Origin: UTCHB3 sp964531325 | GTDB lineage: Bacteria; Bacteroidota; Ignavibacteria; Ignavibacteriales; Ignavibacteriaceae | Length of the DNA stretch: 64,000 nucleotides | Direction of reading: 5' to 3' | Assembly (NCBI GenBank): GCA_964531325.1 | Contig: CAZHCW010000009.1 | Span: forward strand, 1 to 64,000 | Shown here: in pieces, positions 34,548 to 43,119 of the stretch | Layout: every line of letters starts with the position of its first letter | Position numbering within the stretch: position 1 is the first letter of the stretch | Notes under the pieces: generated by a model | Databases searched by the model: none | The model's input: the letters and a program-made list of their open reading frames with translations, nothing else | What the model was told of the DNA's origin: nothing | Made by a program: the position numbers and the translations under genes

Positions 34548-34766
34548 TTATTTATACCGGTAAGTTATTCTTCCTTTAGTCAGATCATACGGAGATAACT
34601 CAATGGAAACTCGATCGCCAACCAATATCTTAATAAAATGCATCCGCATCTTACCCGATATGTGAGCCAGTATCTCGTGCCCATTGTCTAACTTCACCTT
34701 AAAACTTGCATTTGGTAAAGTTTCAGTGATCACTCCGTCAACTTTTATTGGTCCTTGTTTTGCCAT
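34548..34766 (-). CDS. infA: Translation initiation factor IF-1
   Basis: 72 residues, an OB-fold protein that binds the A site of the 30S subunit during initiation. 'GVITETLPNASFKVKLDNGH' and 'LVGDRVSIELSPYDLTKGRI' are diagnostic. Its ATG directly follows the stop of map with no gap (TAAATG), so translation is coupled. Confidence 0.97.
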   Translation of the reverse strand: MAKQGPIKVDGVITETLPNASFKVKLDNGHEILAHISGKMRMHFIKILVGDRVSIELSPYDLTKGRITYRYK

Positions 34767-35525
34767 TTATTCTACGGTTAATATTTCTGGTTTCTGTCCG
34801 TTTACTAATATAGTATGTTCAAAATGGGCTGATGGTAAACCGTCAATGGTTTTTATTGTCCACCCGTCGCTCAATTCATATACCTCGAATTTTCCCATAT
34901 TAACCATTGGTTCTATAGCCAGCGTCATTCCGTCTTTAAGTTTTTTGCCTGTTCCCTTAACACCATAATTTGGAATAGAAGGGTCTTCGTGCAAATACTT
35001 TCCAACACCATGACCACATAAAGCCCTGACTATTGAAAATCCGTTGGATTCTACATACTTTTGGACTGCGTACGAAATATCGTGAACGCGATTACCTTCG
35101 ACAGCCTGCTCAATTCCGAGATAAAGAGATTTTTCTGTTACTTCCATGAGCTTCTTAACTTTTTCATCGTTTCCACTGTAAACGCTAAGAGCTGCATCAC
35201 CGTAATAACCGTTTTTCTTTACTCCACAATCGAGTGAAACCAAATCTCCATCCGCTATCGTTCTGCTTCCCGGAATTCCATGAACAACAATGTCGTTAAT
35301 AGAAATGCAAAGCGTTCCCGGAAACGGAGGTGTTCCCACCTGACGATATCCCTTAAATGCAGGAATACCACCGCGGCTTCTGATATGGTCTTCAGCCAGT
35401 TTGTCCAAGTCTTCTGTTGTTATCCCTGTTCTTATCTCTTTTTTCACCAGGTTCAAGGTCTCAGCTACAATTTTGCAACTCTCGCGTATTGCGTCGATCT
35501 CTTTGGCGTTTTTAATATAGATCAT
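34767..35525 (-). CDS. map: Methionine aminopeptidase, type I
   Basis: 252 residues. Removes the initiator methionine from nascent proteins. The metal ligands are visible: Asp in 'SLDCGV', Asp in 'GYYGDAA', His in 'CGHGVGKYLHEDP', Glu in 'AIEPMV' and Glu in 'FEHTILV'; the substrate-contacting His is in 'VVHGIPG'. No N-terminal zinc finger. It lies 4 nt after secY; adk, which often sits between secY and map, is absent. Confidence 0.97.
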   Translation of the reverse strand: MIYIKNAKEIDAIRESCKIVAETLNLVKKEIRTGITTEDLDKLAEDHIRSRGGIPAFKGYRQVGTPPFPGTLCISINDIVVHGIPGSRTIADGDLVSLDCGVKKNGYYGDAALSVYSGNDEKVKKLMEVTEKSLYLGIEQAVEGNRVHDISYAVQKYVESNGFSIVRALCGHGVGKYLHEDPSIPNYGVKGTGKKLKDGMTLAIEPMVNMGKFEVYELSDGWTIKTIDGLPSAHFEHTILVNGQKPEILTVE

Positions 35526-35529
35526 TTCT

Positions 35530-36867
35530 TTAGTACGATCTTCTTCTCACTAATTTGCCACCCTTCATAAATCCGTCGTAGTGTCTCATCACCATCATCG
35601 AGTTTATCTGCTGCATTGTATCAAGAGCCACACCCACCATGATCAGAAGGCTTGTTCCGCCATAGAACTGTGCAAAAGTTGGGGCAACATTAAATCTCGA
35701 TATAAAAGCAGGCAAGATGGCAACAATTGCGAGGAAGATTGATCCGGGCAATGTAATCTTTGTCAGAATATTATCGATAAACTCCGCAGTATGTTTACCC
35801 GGTCTGATACCCGGGATAAATCCACCCTGCCTTTTCATATTATCAGCAACTTCTTTTGGATTAAAAGCAATCGCTGTATAAAAATAAGTGAAGAATATGA
35901 TAATTATCGCATAAAAGAATGAATATACAAAAGATGTATAGTTAAAGTAACCCGCAATCGACTGAATAAATTCACTATCGGGGAAAAACGATAACAATGT
36001 ATTAGGAATAAACATTATTGCCTGAGCAAAGATGATTGGCATTACACCCGCTGTATTTACCCGAAGCGGGATATATTGGGTAACTCCACCATAAACTTTC
36101 CTTCCAACAACTCTCTTCGCATACTCAACCGGAATTCTGCGTGTCCCCTGTGTAATAAGAATTACAGCGGCAATAACAAAAACCAAAAAGATTATGAGAA
36201 TAAGAGAGATTATCAGATTTCCGCCTGCTTGAACCGACTGATATTCAGCCAGCAATGCGTAAGGCAACCTGTCAACAATTCCTATAAAGATAATTAGAGA
36301 AATACCATTTCCAATTCCGCGCTCAGTGATTTGCTCACCCATCCACATCATGAAAATTGTACCTGCAGTAAGGATAAGTACCGACTGGATCAGCCAAACA
36401 GTGGGATCAACTCCGGAGGAGATGATGCTTGTTCCGTCAACAGATCTGCTGTTAAGTGTGAAAGCAGTTCCCCATGCTTGTAAACCTGCAATAATAACAG
36501 TTCCAACACGAGTCATTTGATTGATCTTTTTTCTTCCCTCTTCACCTTCTTGTTGAAGTTTCTGAATGGAAGGAAGAACCGCTGCTCCTAACTGGAGAAT
36601 AATCGAGGCTGAAATATAAGGCATAATACCCAATGCAAAGATGGCTGCATTTTGGAACGCACCCCCTACAAAGAGATCGTAAAGACCAAACAAAGTATCA
36701 CTGCTCTGCTGAGCCATTGCCTGTTTCAGAATTTCACTGTCAACACCAGGAAGCGCTATATGAGCACCAACCCTTACGATCAACAGTATAGAAAGAGTGT
36801 AAAGAACTCTCTTCCTAAGCTCCTCGATCTTGAATATGTTTTTGATAACTTCGATAAAACGCTGCAT
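35530..36867 (-). CDS. secY: Preprotein translocase subunit SecY
   Basis: 445 residues with ten predicted membrane helices. 'GIMPYISASIILQL' is the plug/TM2 region, and 'RGIGNGISLIIF' and 'GIRPGKHTAEF' are conserved loops. It forms the protein-conducting channel with SecE (61583) and SecG. Last gene of the classical spc set before map-infA-rpmJ. Confidence 0.97.
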   Translation of the reverse strand: MQRFIEVIKNIFKIEELRKRVLYTLSILLIVRVGAHIALPGVDSEILKQAMAQQSSDTLFGLYDLFVGGAFQNAAIFALGIMPYISASIILQLGAAVLPSIQKLQQEGEEGRKKINQMTRVGTVIIAGLQAWGTAFTLNSRSVDGTSIISSGVDPTVWLIQSVLILTAGTIFMMWMGEQITERGIGNGISLIIFIGIVDRLPYALLAEYQSVQAGGNLIISLILIIFLVFVIAAVILITQGTRRIPVEYAKRVVGRKVYGGVTQYIPLRVNTAGVMPIIFAQAIMFIPNTLLSFFPDSEFIQSIAGYFNYTSFVYSFFYAIIIIFFTYFYTAIAFNPKEVADNMKRQGGFIPGIRPGKHTAEFIDNILTKITLPGSIFLAIVAILPAFISRFNVAPTFAQFYGGTSLLIMVGVALDTMQQINSMMVMRHYDGFMKGGKLVRRRSY

Positions 36868-36878
36868 TGATACTCAGT

Positions 36879-37337
36879 TTAAATTGTTACTACTTTGCCG
36901 CCGGCAGCTTCTATTTTTTCAGTTGCCGATTTACTAAATTGGTGTGCATTAACTGTAACTGCTGCATTGAGATCGCCTGTTCCAAGAATCTTGACAGGGC
37001 GGTTTGCAGTTGAAATTACTCCTGTAAGCAGAAGTGATTCGATCGTTACTGTGTTCTCGGATAATTTACCGGCATCAACCAATTTTTGAATATCATATAA
37101 GTTGACTGTCTGATAATAAATCTTAAAAGGTGGAGTGAAACCAAATTTTGGAACACGACGCTGGATCGGCATCTGCCCACCCTCGAACCATGCTCTGTGA
37201 TTTGCTCCGGAACGCGACATCTGTCCGTTCGAACCTCTGGTTGCAGTTTTTCCATGTCCCGATCCCGGACCACGGGCAACTCTTTTTCTTTTCTTTACTG
37301 CGCCTGTTGCAGGCTTCAAATTGCTAAGGTAACTCAT
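36879..37337 (-). CDS. rplO: 50S ribosomal protein L15
   Basis: 152 residues. N-terminal glycine and arginine-rich tail ('GPGSGHGKTATRG') threads into 23S rRNA; the globular domain ends 'HQFSKSATEKIEAAGGKVV'. A late 50S assembly protein. 11 nt before secY. Confidence 0.97.
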   Translation of the reverse strand: MSYLSNLKPATGAVKKRKRVARGPGSGHGKTATRGSNGQMSRSGANHRAWFEGGQMPIQRRVPKFGFTPPFKIYYQTVNLYDIQKLVDAGKLSENTVTIESLLLTGVISTANRPVKILGTGDLNAAVTVNAHQFSKSATEKIEAAGGKVVTI

Positions 37338-37343
37338 TTTTCT

Positions 37344-37526
37344 TTAGTCCTGAATTTCTTCAACTTTTACAAGATGTGCTACTTTTCTTATCATCCCTCT
37401 GATCTGAGGTGTGTCGTTATGTTCTACAGATCTGTTAGGTCTGCTCAGCCCAAGAGCCTCAATAGTAGCTTTCTGATCTTTGGGTCTGTCGATAACACTT
37501 TTTGTTTGAGTTATTTTTAATTTCAT
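37344..37526 (-). CDS. rpmD: 50S ribosomal protein L30
   Basis: 60 residues, the short bacterial L30: 'MKLKITQTKSVIDRPKDQKA', then 'ALGLSRPNRSVEHNDTPQIRG' shortened here to 'ALGLSRPNRSVEHND'. Lies between rpsE and rplO as expected. The gap to rplO is 6 nt. Confidence 0.96.
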   Translation of the reverse strand: MKLKITQTKSVIDRPKDQKATIEALGLSRPNRSVEHNDTPQIRGMIRKVAHLVKVEEIQD

Positions 37527-37538
37527 TTTATCTCCGAA

Positions 37539-38045
37539 CTATAAGGTAAACATTTCTTTAACAGAAAGTCCTCTTAAGTCTGCAATTTCTTTTGCGCTTC
37601 TTAATGCAAGCAAACCTGCTAAAGTTGCTTTTACCTGATTATGGGGATTACTTGAACCAAGTGATTTAGTTAAAACATCTTGAACTCCGGCTGCTTCAAG
37701 CACAGCACGAACTCCGCCACCTGCTATAAGACCTGTTCCCGGGGTTGCCGGTTTTAACATCACTTTACCTGCACCATATTTACCAATAATTGCATGTGGA
37801 AGGGTGTGTGAGCCGATAAGAACCTGTTTCAAGTTCTTTCTTGCATCATCAATACCTTTCTGAATGGCGTCGGTAACTTCGTTGGCTTTACCAAGCCCGA
37901 TACCTACAAGGCCGCTTCCATTTCCTACCACTACAATAGCGTTGAAACCGAACCTTCTACCACCTTTAACCACTTTGGCAACGCGGTTAATATGAACAAC
38001 TTTTTCTTTGAAACCGTCGTTATTGCTGTTTCTATTGCTCTTCAA
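37539..38045 (-). CDS. rpsE: 30S ribosomal protein S5
   Basis: 168 residues. 'VVHINRVAKVVKGGRRFGF' and 'GNGSGLVGIGLGKANEV' mark the double-stranded RNA-binding domain. S5 helps decoding fidelity and mRNA unwinding. The start is TTG at 38045 with CGGAGA seven nt upstream. Unusually, the gene directly upstream is a tRNA-Gln, not rplR. Confidence 0.97.
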   Translation of the reverse strand: MKSNRNSNNDGFKEKVVHINRVAKVVKGGRRFGFNAIVVVGNGSGLVGIGLGKANEVTDAIQKGIDDARKNLKQVLIGSHTLPHAIIGKYGAGKVMLKPATPGTGLIAGGGVRAVLEAAGVQDVLTKSLGSSNPHNQVKATLAGLLALRSAKEIADLRGLSVKEMFTL

Positions 38046-38076
38046 ATTTTATTCTCCGTTTCTCTAATTATCTCAG

Positions 38077-38147
38077 CTGCCGAGAGAGGACTCGAACCTC
38101 TACATACGGCTTCAAAGGCCGCTGTCCTGCCGTTAGACGACTCGGCA
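38077..38147 (-). tRNA. tRNA-Gln (anticodon UUG) inside the spc ribosomal protein set
   Basis: A 71-nt cloverleaf. Acceptor stem TGCCGAG (38147-38141) pairs with CTCGGCA (38084-38078); D-arm has TAACGGCAGGAC; the anticodon stem GCGGC/GCCGT closes the loop CTTTGAA with anticodon TTG; the T-loop is TTCGAGT. The weak first pair U1-A72 and G73 discriminator agree with glutamine tRNA identity. CCA is not encoded. It starts 5 nt after the rplR stop codon and ends 31 nt before the rpsE start, on the same strand. Confidence 0.95.
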
Positions 38148-38152
38148 ATTGT

Positions 38153-38512
38153 TTAGAATTGTAAACCACCCTCTCTCAAACCATCCGCTAAAGCTTTTAC
38201 CCGACCGTGGTATTTATAACCATTTCTGTCGAATACGATGGATGAGATATCCTTTGCTTGTGCCATTTTAGCAAGGTGAATGCCAACCACTTTCGATTTG
38301 GCAGTTTTCCCTTTGGCGTTATTTATGTCATCTTGCAACTCTTTTGTAAGAGAAGAAGCGGCCACCAATGTAGCACCGGCGTTGTCGTCTATCAATTGTG
38401 CGTAAATCTGGTTGAGACTACGGGTAACCGTTAGTCTCGGTCTGTCAACAGTTCCAAATATCTTGGCTCTGATTTTCGCTTTTATTTTTAATTTTGAATC
38501 TTTTTTACTCAT
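38153..38512 (-). CDS. rplR: 50S ribosomal protein L18
   Basis: 119 residues. 'VDRPRLTVTRSLNQIYAQLID' (core 'RPRLTV...IYAQ') and the C-terminal 'YKYHGRVKALADGLREGGLQF' (core 'GRVKALADGLREGGL') are typical. Binds 5S rRNA with L5. Its stop codon is followed after only 5 nt by tRNA-Gln. Confidence 0.97.
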   Translation of the reverse strand: MSKKDSKLKIKAKIRAKIFGTVDRPRLTVTRSLNQIYAQLIDDNAGATLVAASSLTKELQDDINNAKGKTAKSKVVGIHLAKMAQAKDISSIVFDRNGYKYHGRVKALADGLREGGLQF

Positions 38513-38526
38513 TACTTCAACTCCGA

Positions 38527-39069
38527 TTATTTCTTACCGGCTGTTTTTCCGGCTTTCCTTCTTAATGTTTCATCTGAGTACTTAATACCTTTGCCTTTGT
38601 AGGGTTCAGGTTTCTTAAGCGACCTAATTTTTGCAGCTACCAAACCCACAGCTTCTTTATCGAATCCGCTTATAACTATCTGGGTAGGGGTATTTACTTG
38701 CAACTTGATATTATCGGGTGGCATGAAGTAAATTGGATGCGAATAACCGAGAGATAAAAGTAAATTCTCTTCTCTGGCTTCGACTTTGTAACCAACTCCA
38801 ACAATGTCCAATGTTTTAGAATAACCATCATTCACACCTGTAACCATGTTCTGCAGGAGTGATCTGGACAATCCGTGAAGGGCTCTGCTTTCTTTCTGAT
38901 CATCTTTTCTGGTTACAACCAGAGTGTCATTCTCATGCTTGATTTCGACAGCATCTCTGAAAGATCTTGTAAGCTGCCCTTTCGGCCCTTTAACGGTTAC
39001 GGTGTTACCATCTAAAGTAACTGTAACTCCTGCTGGTATTTCTACCGGTTTTTTACCTATTCGTGACAC
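38527..39069 (-). CDS. rplF: 50S ribosomal protein L6
   Basis: 180 residues, two L6 domains: 'SRIGKKPVEIPAGVTV' at the N-terminus and 'PEPYKGKGIKYSDE' near the end. Lies near the factor-binding site of the 50S subunit. The start is GTG at 39069, after CGGAG. Confidence 0.97.
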   Translation of the reverse strand: MSRIGKKPVEIPAGVTVTLDGNTVTVKGPKGQLTRSFRDAVEIKHENDTLVVTRKDDQKESRALHGLSRSLLQNMVTGVNDGYSKTLDIVGVGYKVEAREENLLLSLGYSHPIYFMPPDNIKLQVNTPTQIVISGFDKEAVGLVAAKIRSLKKPEPYKGKGIKYSDETLRRKAGKTAGKK

Positions 39070-39090
39070 TTTATTGCTCCGTTTATGATA

Positions 39091-39486
39091 TTACCAAATA
39101 TAGCAGAGAACTTCGCCGCCTATATTGGCGCGTTTTGCCTGCTTATCTGTCATTATTCCACTGGATGTGGATAAAATTGCGATTCCGTAACCATTTAATA
39201 CTCTTGGAAGCTCTTCAACAGGTTTGTAAACACGGAGACCGGGAGTACTAATCTTTTTTAAGCCTTTGATGGCCGGTTTGCCTTGTGAATATCTCAAGAG
39301 TACTCTTAAAACATTCTGTTTATTGTCAGGAATTACTTCAAAATCGTAGATATAGCCATATTTCTTTAATAGCCCGGCGATAGCTACTTTCATATTCGAT
39401 GAAGGAATCTCAACTCTTCTCTTGTTAGCCTTTATTGCGTTTCTTAACCTGGTCAAGAAATCGGCTATAGGGTCAGACATTGTCAT
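39091..39486 (-). CDS. rpsH: 30S ribosomal protein S8
   Basis: 131 residues. 'SDPIADFLTRLRNA' and 'LSTSSGIMTDKQAKRANIGG' (core 'STSSGIMTD') are diagnostic. Binds central 16S rRNA; in enterobacteria it represses the spc operon. A second ATG at 39480 is also possible as start. Confidence 0.97.
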   Translation of the reverse strand: MTMSDPIADFLTRLRNAIKANKRRVEIPSSNMKVAIAGLLKKYGYIYDFEVIPDNKQNVLRVLLRYSQGKPAIKGLKKISTPGLRVYKPVEELPRVLNGYGIAILSTSSGIMTDKQAKRANIGGEVLCYIW

Positions 39487-39503
39487 TTTTTAAGAATCTC
39501 CTT

Positions 39504-39773
39504 TTACCAACTTGATTTTTTTATGCCGGGTATTTCACCGCGCAAAGCTTTTTCTCTAAAGACCAATCTGGATACTCCAAATTTTCTGTAGTAACTTCTT
39601 GCTCTTCCGGTCATCATACACCTGTTGTGCAAACGAACTGAAGAGGAATTTTTGGGAAGTTTTTGAAGAGCCTCGTAATCGCCGGCTGCTTTAAGTTCTT
39701 CTCTTAGTTTCTTATACTGTTCGTATAATTTTTCTCTTTTTGCTTGTCTGGCTATCAGACTTTTTCTTGCCAT
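39504..39773 (-). CDS. rpsN: 30S ribosomal protein S14 (zinc-independent form)
   Basis: 89 residues, the longer C-minus form without CxxC pairs. 'ARKSLIARQAKREKL' at the start, 'HNRCMMTGRARSYYRKFGVSR' (core 'TGRARSYYRKFG') and 'GEIPGIKKSSW' at the end. Placed between rplE and rpsH as usual. Confidence 0.97.
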   Translation of the reverse strand: MARKSLIARQAKREKLYEQYKKLREELKAAGDYEALQKLPKNSSSVRLHNRCMMTGRARSYYRKFGVSRLVFREKALRGEIPGIKKSSW

Positions 39774-39795
39774 TAATAAAACCTCGGTTTAACTG

Positions 39796-40425
39796 TTAGT
39801 TACCTTTTTTTCTGAATGGGAATCCAAACGCTGCCAATAATTCAAAAGCCTCGGCGTCGGTTTTAGCATCTGTTACTATTGTAATGTCCATTCCCAAAAC
39901 GCGTGTTACTTTATCAACATCAATTTCAGGGAAGATGATCTGTTCTTTAACACCAAAGGTGAAGTTGCCTCTTCCATCGAATGATTTGTCAGACAGACCC
40001 TTGAAATCTCTCACTCTCGGTAGAGCAATGTTCACTAATCTGTCGAAAAACTCATACATTCTGTCCCTTCGCAAGGTAACTTTTACCCCAACATTCATGC
40101 CTTCTCTAAGCTTAAAATTCGAAATAGCTTTTTTAGCTTTTCTTATAGTTGCTTTTTGACCTGTAAAAGCTTCAAGATTCTTAACTGCCTCTTCCATGAT
40201 CTTTGGATCCGCAATTGCATCACCAACGCCCATATTAACAACTATTTTTTTAAGTCTTGGAACCTGCATGACATTTTTGTACTGAAATTTCTCTGTGAGC
40301 ACAGGCATCACATCTTTTTTGTAAAAGTCAAAAAGACGACATGGGATCTTTACTGCCGGTTCAGCAGTTTCCTTTGCGGCCTTCTTCTCTTTAACTTCAG
40401 GTTTTTGTTTTGTTTTTTCTGCCAT
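39796..40425 (-). CDS. rplE: 50S ribosomal protein L5 with N-terminal extension
   Basis: 209 residues, about 25 more than the common length. The extra N-terminal segment is lysine and glutamate-rich ('EKTKQKPEVKEKKAAKE') and precedes the family start 'RLFDFYKKDVMPVLTEKF'. Conserved 'PRLKKIVVNMGVGDA' and 'RVRDFKGLS'. Binds 5S rRNA and contacts P-site tRNA. The role of the charged extension is unknown. Confidence 0.97.
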   Translation of the reverse strand: MAEKTKQKPEVKEKKAAKETAEPAVKIPCRLFDFYKKDVMPVLTEKFQYKNVMQVPRLKKIVVNMGVGDAIADPKIMEEAVKNLEAFTGQKATIRKAKKAISNFKLREGMNVGVKVTLRRDRMYEFFDRLVNIALPRVRDFKGLSDKSFDGRGNFTFGVKEQIIFPEIDVDKVTRVLGMDITIVTDAKTDAEAFELLAAFGFPFRKKGN

Positions 40426-40447
40426 TTTATGAAACCTTAGTCCTTGT

Positions 40448-40780
40448 TTATATCATTTCACCGCTTTTAACACTGATGCGGACTACTTTCTGTTTACCGG
40501 TTTTTTCATCCACTATCAGTTTACCACCTAATCTTGAAGGCTCACCCGTTTTTGCATCAATGATCATAACATTCGATACATGAATAGGAGCTTCTTTTTC
40601 AATAATGCCACCTTGTGGGTTTGCCTGATTAGGTTTTGTGTGTCTTTTTCTCAGGTTCACACCTTCAACGATCACACGATTGGTTTTCTTAAATATTTTA
40701 AGTATTCTGCCGGTTGCACCATTATCGTTGCCGGCAATAACTTTAACTTTATCGTTTTTTCTAAGATTAATTCTATCCAT
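40448..40780 (-). CDS. rplX: 50S ribosomal protein L24
   Basis: 110 residues with a KOW motif ('NDKVKVIAGNDNGATGRILK') and 'VEGVNLRKRHTKPN'. An assembly-initiator protein of the 50S subunit. 8 nt after rplN. Confidence 0.97.
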   Translation of the reverse strand: MDRINLRKNDKVKVIAGNDNGATGRILKIFKKTNRVIVEGVNLRKRHTKPNQANPQGGIIEKEAPIHVSNVMIIDAKTGEPSRLGGKLIVDEKTGKQKVVRISVKSGEMI

Positions 40781-40788
40781 TTTATCCT

Positions 40789-41157
40789 CTACAATACTTC
40801 TGGTGCTAAAGAAATTATTTTCATATAATTTCTCTCTCTAAGTTCTCTTGCTACGGGTCCAAAGATACGGGTACCTTTGGGCTCGCCCTGATTGTTTAGA
40901 AGTACAGCTGCATTTTCATCAAATCTGATATAAGAGCCATCTTTTCTTCTTACTTCTTTTTTCGTGCGTACGATAACGGCTTTAGAGACATCACCTTTTT
41001 TAACGCCGGCATTTGGAATAGCAGCCTTAACGGAAACAACTATCAAGTCGCCAACGCTGGCATATCTTCTGTTGCTGCCACCGAGCACTCTAATACATTT
41101 TAATCTCTTAGCGCCCGAATTATCGGCAGCGACTAAACTTGTTTCTTCCTGAATCAT
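40789..41157 (-). CDS. rplN: 50S ribosomal protein L14
   Basis: 122 residues. 'MIQEETSLVAADNSGAKRL' at the start, 'GSNRRYASVGDLIVVSVKAA' (core 'RYASVGD') and 'FGPVARELRERNYMKIISLAP' (core 'FGPVARELR') at the end. Sits at the subunit interface. Confidence 0.97.
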   Translation of the reverse strand: MIQEETSLVAADNSGAKRLKCIRVLGGSNRRYASVGDLIVVSVKAAIPNAGVKKGDVSKAVIVRTKKEVRRKDGSYIRFDENAAVLLNNQGEPKGTRIFGPVARELRERNYMKIISLAPEVL

Positions 41158-41175
41158 TTTTTTCTCCGGTAAAAA

Positions 41176-41430
41176 CTACTTTGCTTTGATCAAAGTTTCA
41201 ACTAAACGCCATCTTTTATTTTTGCTGAGAGGGCGTGTTTCCATTATTTTGACGATGTCACCAATCTGGCAACCGTTGCTATCGTCATGCGCCATCAGTT
41301 TGGTAGTACTTTTGTAGTACTTTTTGTAGATCGGATGAGCAACTCTTCTCTCGATTGCAACAACAATTGATTTATCCATCTTGTTGCTGACAACTTTTCC
41401 GATTCTGGTTTTTCTATTATTTCTTTCCAT
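41176..41430 (-). CDS. rpsQ: 30S ribosomal protein S17
   Basis: 84 residues, OB fold: 'RIGKVVSNKMDKSIVVAIER', 'HDDSNGCQIGDIVKIMETRPL' (core 'GDIVKIMETRPLSK'). Early 16S rRNA binder in 30S assembly. Confidence 0.96.
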   Translation of the reverse strand: MERNNRKTRIGKVVSNKMDKSIVVAIERRVAHPIYKKYYKSTTKLMAHDDSNGCQIGDIVKIMETRPLSKNKRWRLVETLIKAK

Positions 41431-41451
41431 TATCTCTTAAGCTCTTGTCGT

Positions 41452-41655
41452 TTAATTATTCTGAGTTTTAATTTCGCGTTCTTTCTGAATTGTCAGCAGA
41501 CGCGCAATAGTTTTTCTCGTATTTCTTATTGAAGCAGGATTTGCCTCTTGTTTCAGAGCATTTCTGAACTTCAAGTTGGTTAATGCTTCATAATTCTCTA
41601 CAAGCGCTGTTTTCAGCTCTTCAGTTGTAAGTTCTTTGATTTCTTTAAGCTTCAT
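41452..41655 (-). CDS. rpmC: 50S ribosomal protein L29
   Basis: 67 residues, two-helix protein: 'MKLKEIKELTTEELKTALV' and 'NTRKTIARLLTIQKERE'. Located at the tunnel exit where trigger factor and SRP dock. Confidence 0.96.
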   Translation of the reverse strand: MKLKEIKELTTEELKTALVENYEALTNLKFRNALKQEANPASIRNTRKTIARLLTIQKEREIKTQNN

Positions 41656-41661
41656 ATTTTT

Positions 41662-42084
41662 CTACTCCTGTTCAAAATCAGGTCTTGAAACGACCTTGGT
41701 TTGTATAGGGAGTTTATACGAACAAGTCTTCAAAGCTTCACGAGCAACTTCTTCACTAACTCCGGCTACTTCAAACATAATTCTACCCGGCTTAACCACG
41801 GCTACCCAAAATTCGGGTGCGCCTTTACCTTTACCCATACGGGTTTCAAGTGGCTTTTTTGAGACCGGCTTATCAGGGAATATTCTGATCCAAACCTTAC
41901 CATCTCTTTTCATTTTTCTTGAAAGAGTGATACGACATGACTCTATCTGTCGGCTGGTTATCCAATGTGGTTCCAGGGCTTTCAGACCAAAATCACCGAA
42001 TGCAACCGAGGAGCCACGATAGGCTTTACCGGTCATTCTTCCCCTTTGGGCTCTTCTAAACTTTACTCTTTTTGGCATTAACAT
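41662..42084 (-). CDS. rplP: 50S ribosomal protein L16
   Basis: 140 residues. 'MLMPKRVKFRRAQRGRMTG' at the start; 'RIFPDKPVSKKPLETRMGKG' and 'GAPEFWVAVVKPGR' are diagnostic. Organises the A-site tRNA-binding region of the 50S subunit. Confidence 0.97.
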   Translation of the reverse strand: MLMPKRVKFRRAQRGRMTGKAYRGSSVAFGDFGLKALEPHWITSRQIESCRITLSRKMKRDGKVWIRIFPDKPVSKKPLETRMGKGKGAPEFWVAVVKPGRIMFEVAGVSEEVAREALKTCSYKLPIQTKVVSRPDFEQE

Positions 42085-42102
42085 GACAATATTCTCCGAA
42101 TT

Positions 42103-42744
42103 TTAGTCTGAAACTCTTTTACCTAAAATCTCACCACGGCAGATCCATACTTTAATACCGATCGACCCATAAATGGTCTCGGCTCTGCCATTAGCGTAGT
42201 CAATATCCGATCTTAGTGTATGAAGAGGAGTTCTACCTTCTTTATACTGTTCGGTTCTCGCCATCTCTGCACCACCAAGTCGGCCGGCACACATGATCTT
42301 GATTCCTTCAGCACCGGCTTTCATACTTGAAGCCAGAGAAGTTTTCATTGCTCTTCTAAACGATATCCTGCCTTCAAGCTGACGGGCGACATTCTCAGAC
42401 ACCAGAAAAGCATCTAACTCAGGTTTTTTGATCTCGGATACTTGAACTTTTACTTCTTTGCTGGAAATCTGTTTCAGTTCTTCTTCAAGTTTCTGAATTT
42501 CAGAACCACTTTTACCAATAACCAAACCGGGTTTAGCGGTGTGTATGGTCACGATAACATTTTTTGAAGTTCTGTCGATTATTATTCTGGAGATCGACGC
42601 TGATTTGAGTCTTTTCCTGATATATCCTCTTAACTGATCATCTTCTTTCAGTTTGGTTGCGTAGCTTTTCTTCTCGAACCAATTTGATTCCCAACCTCTG
42701 ATAATTCCAACTCTGATTCCAATTGGATGCGTTTTCTGACCCAA
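42103..42744 (-). CDS. rpsC: 30S ribosomal protein S3
   Basis: 213 residues. KH domain 'GLVIGKSGSEIQKLEEEL' and C-terminal domain 'GIKIMCAGRLGGAEMART'. Lines the mRNA entry tunnel. The start is TTG at 42744, six nt after a perfect GGAGG, giving the expected 'MGQKTHPIGIRVG' N-terminus. Only 1 nt separates it from rplV. Confidence 0.97.
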   Translation of the reverse strand: MGQKTHPIGIRVGIIRGWESNWFEKKSYATKLKEDDQLRGYIRKRLKSASISRIIIDRTSKNVIVTIHTAKPGLVIGKSGSEIQKLEEELKQISSKEVKVQVSEIKKPELDAFLVSENVARQLEGRISFRRAMKTSLASSMKAGAEGIKIMCAGRLGGAEMARTEQYKEGRTPLHTLRSDIDYANGRAETIYGSIGIKVWICRGEILGKRVSD

Positions 42745-42745
42745 T

Positions 42746-43108
42746 TTATTCCTCCTGTCCTTTTTTAATTAAAGTTGATACTATAACTGTAAGATGGCAC
42801 ATTCTTTTTCTTACTCTGTAAGCGCGTCCCATCGGTGCAGGAAGTACTCTCTTCATTGAAGGACCGTTATTCACAAAAATTTCTTTTATGTAAACTTCTT
42901 CAGGTTGAATTCTTGATTCTTCGTTGTTGTTAATCAGATTTGATACAGCTGACTTGATAACCTTTAATGCATCGTTGGATGCATGTTTTGGCTGAAACTG
43001 TAACGATTCCATCGCCTTAACTGCGTTCATACCTCTTACGAGATCTACGACAAGTCTCATTTTCCTCGGTGAGGATGGGATAAATCTATATGTTGCTCTT
43101 GCTTCCAT
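42746..43108 (-). CDS. rplV: 50S ribosomal protein L22
   Basis: 120 residues. 'SPRKMRLVVDLVRGM' and the C-terminal 'PAPMGRAYRVRKRMCHLTVIV' (core 'GRAYRVRKR') of the hairpin loop that lines the exit tunnel. Confidence 0.97.
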   Translation of the reverse strand: MEARATYRFIPSSPRKMRLVVDLVRGMNAVKAMESLQFQPKHASNDALKVIKSAVSNLINNNEESRIQPEEVYIKEIFVNNGPSMKRVLPAPMGRAYRVRKRMCHLTVIVSTLIKKGQEE

Positions 43109-43119
43109 TTTCTTTCGTC

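Noticed and set aside
38077..38147. tRNA-Gln as an integration site (attB) with an integrated element
   Set aside because: Both flanks are ordinary spc-operon genes with normal spacing and no integrase or duplicated tRNA end is visible.
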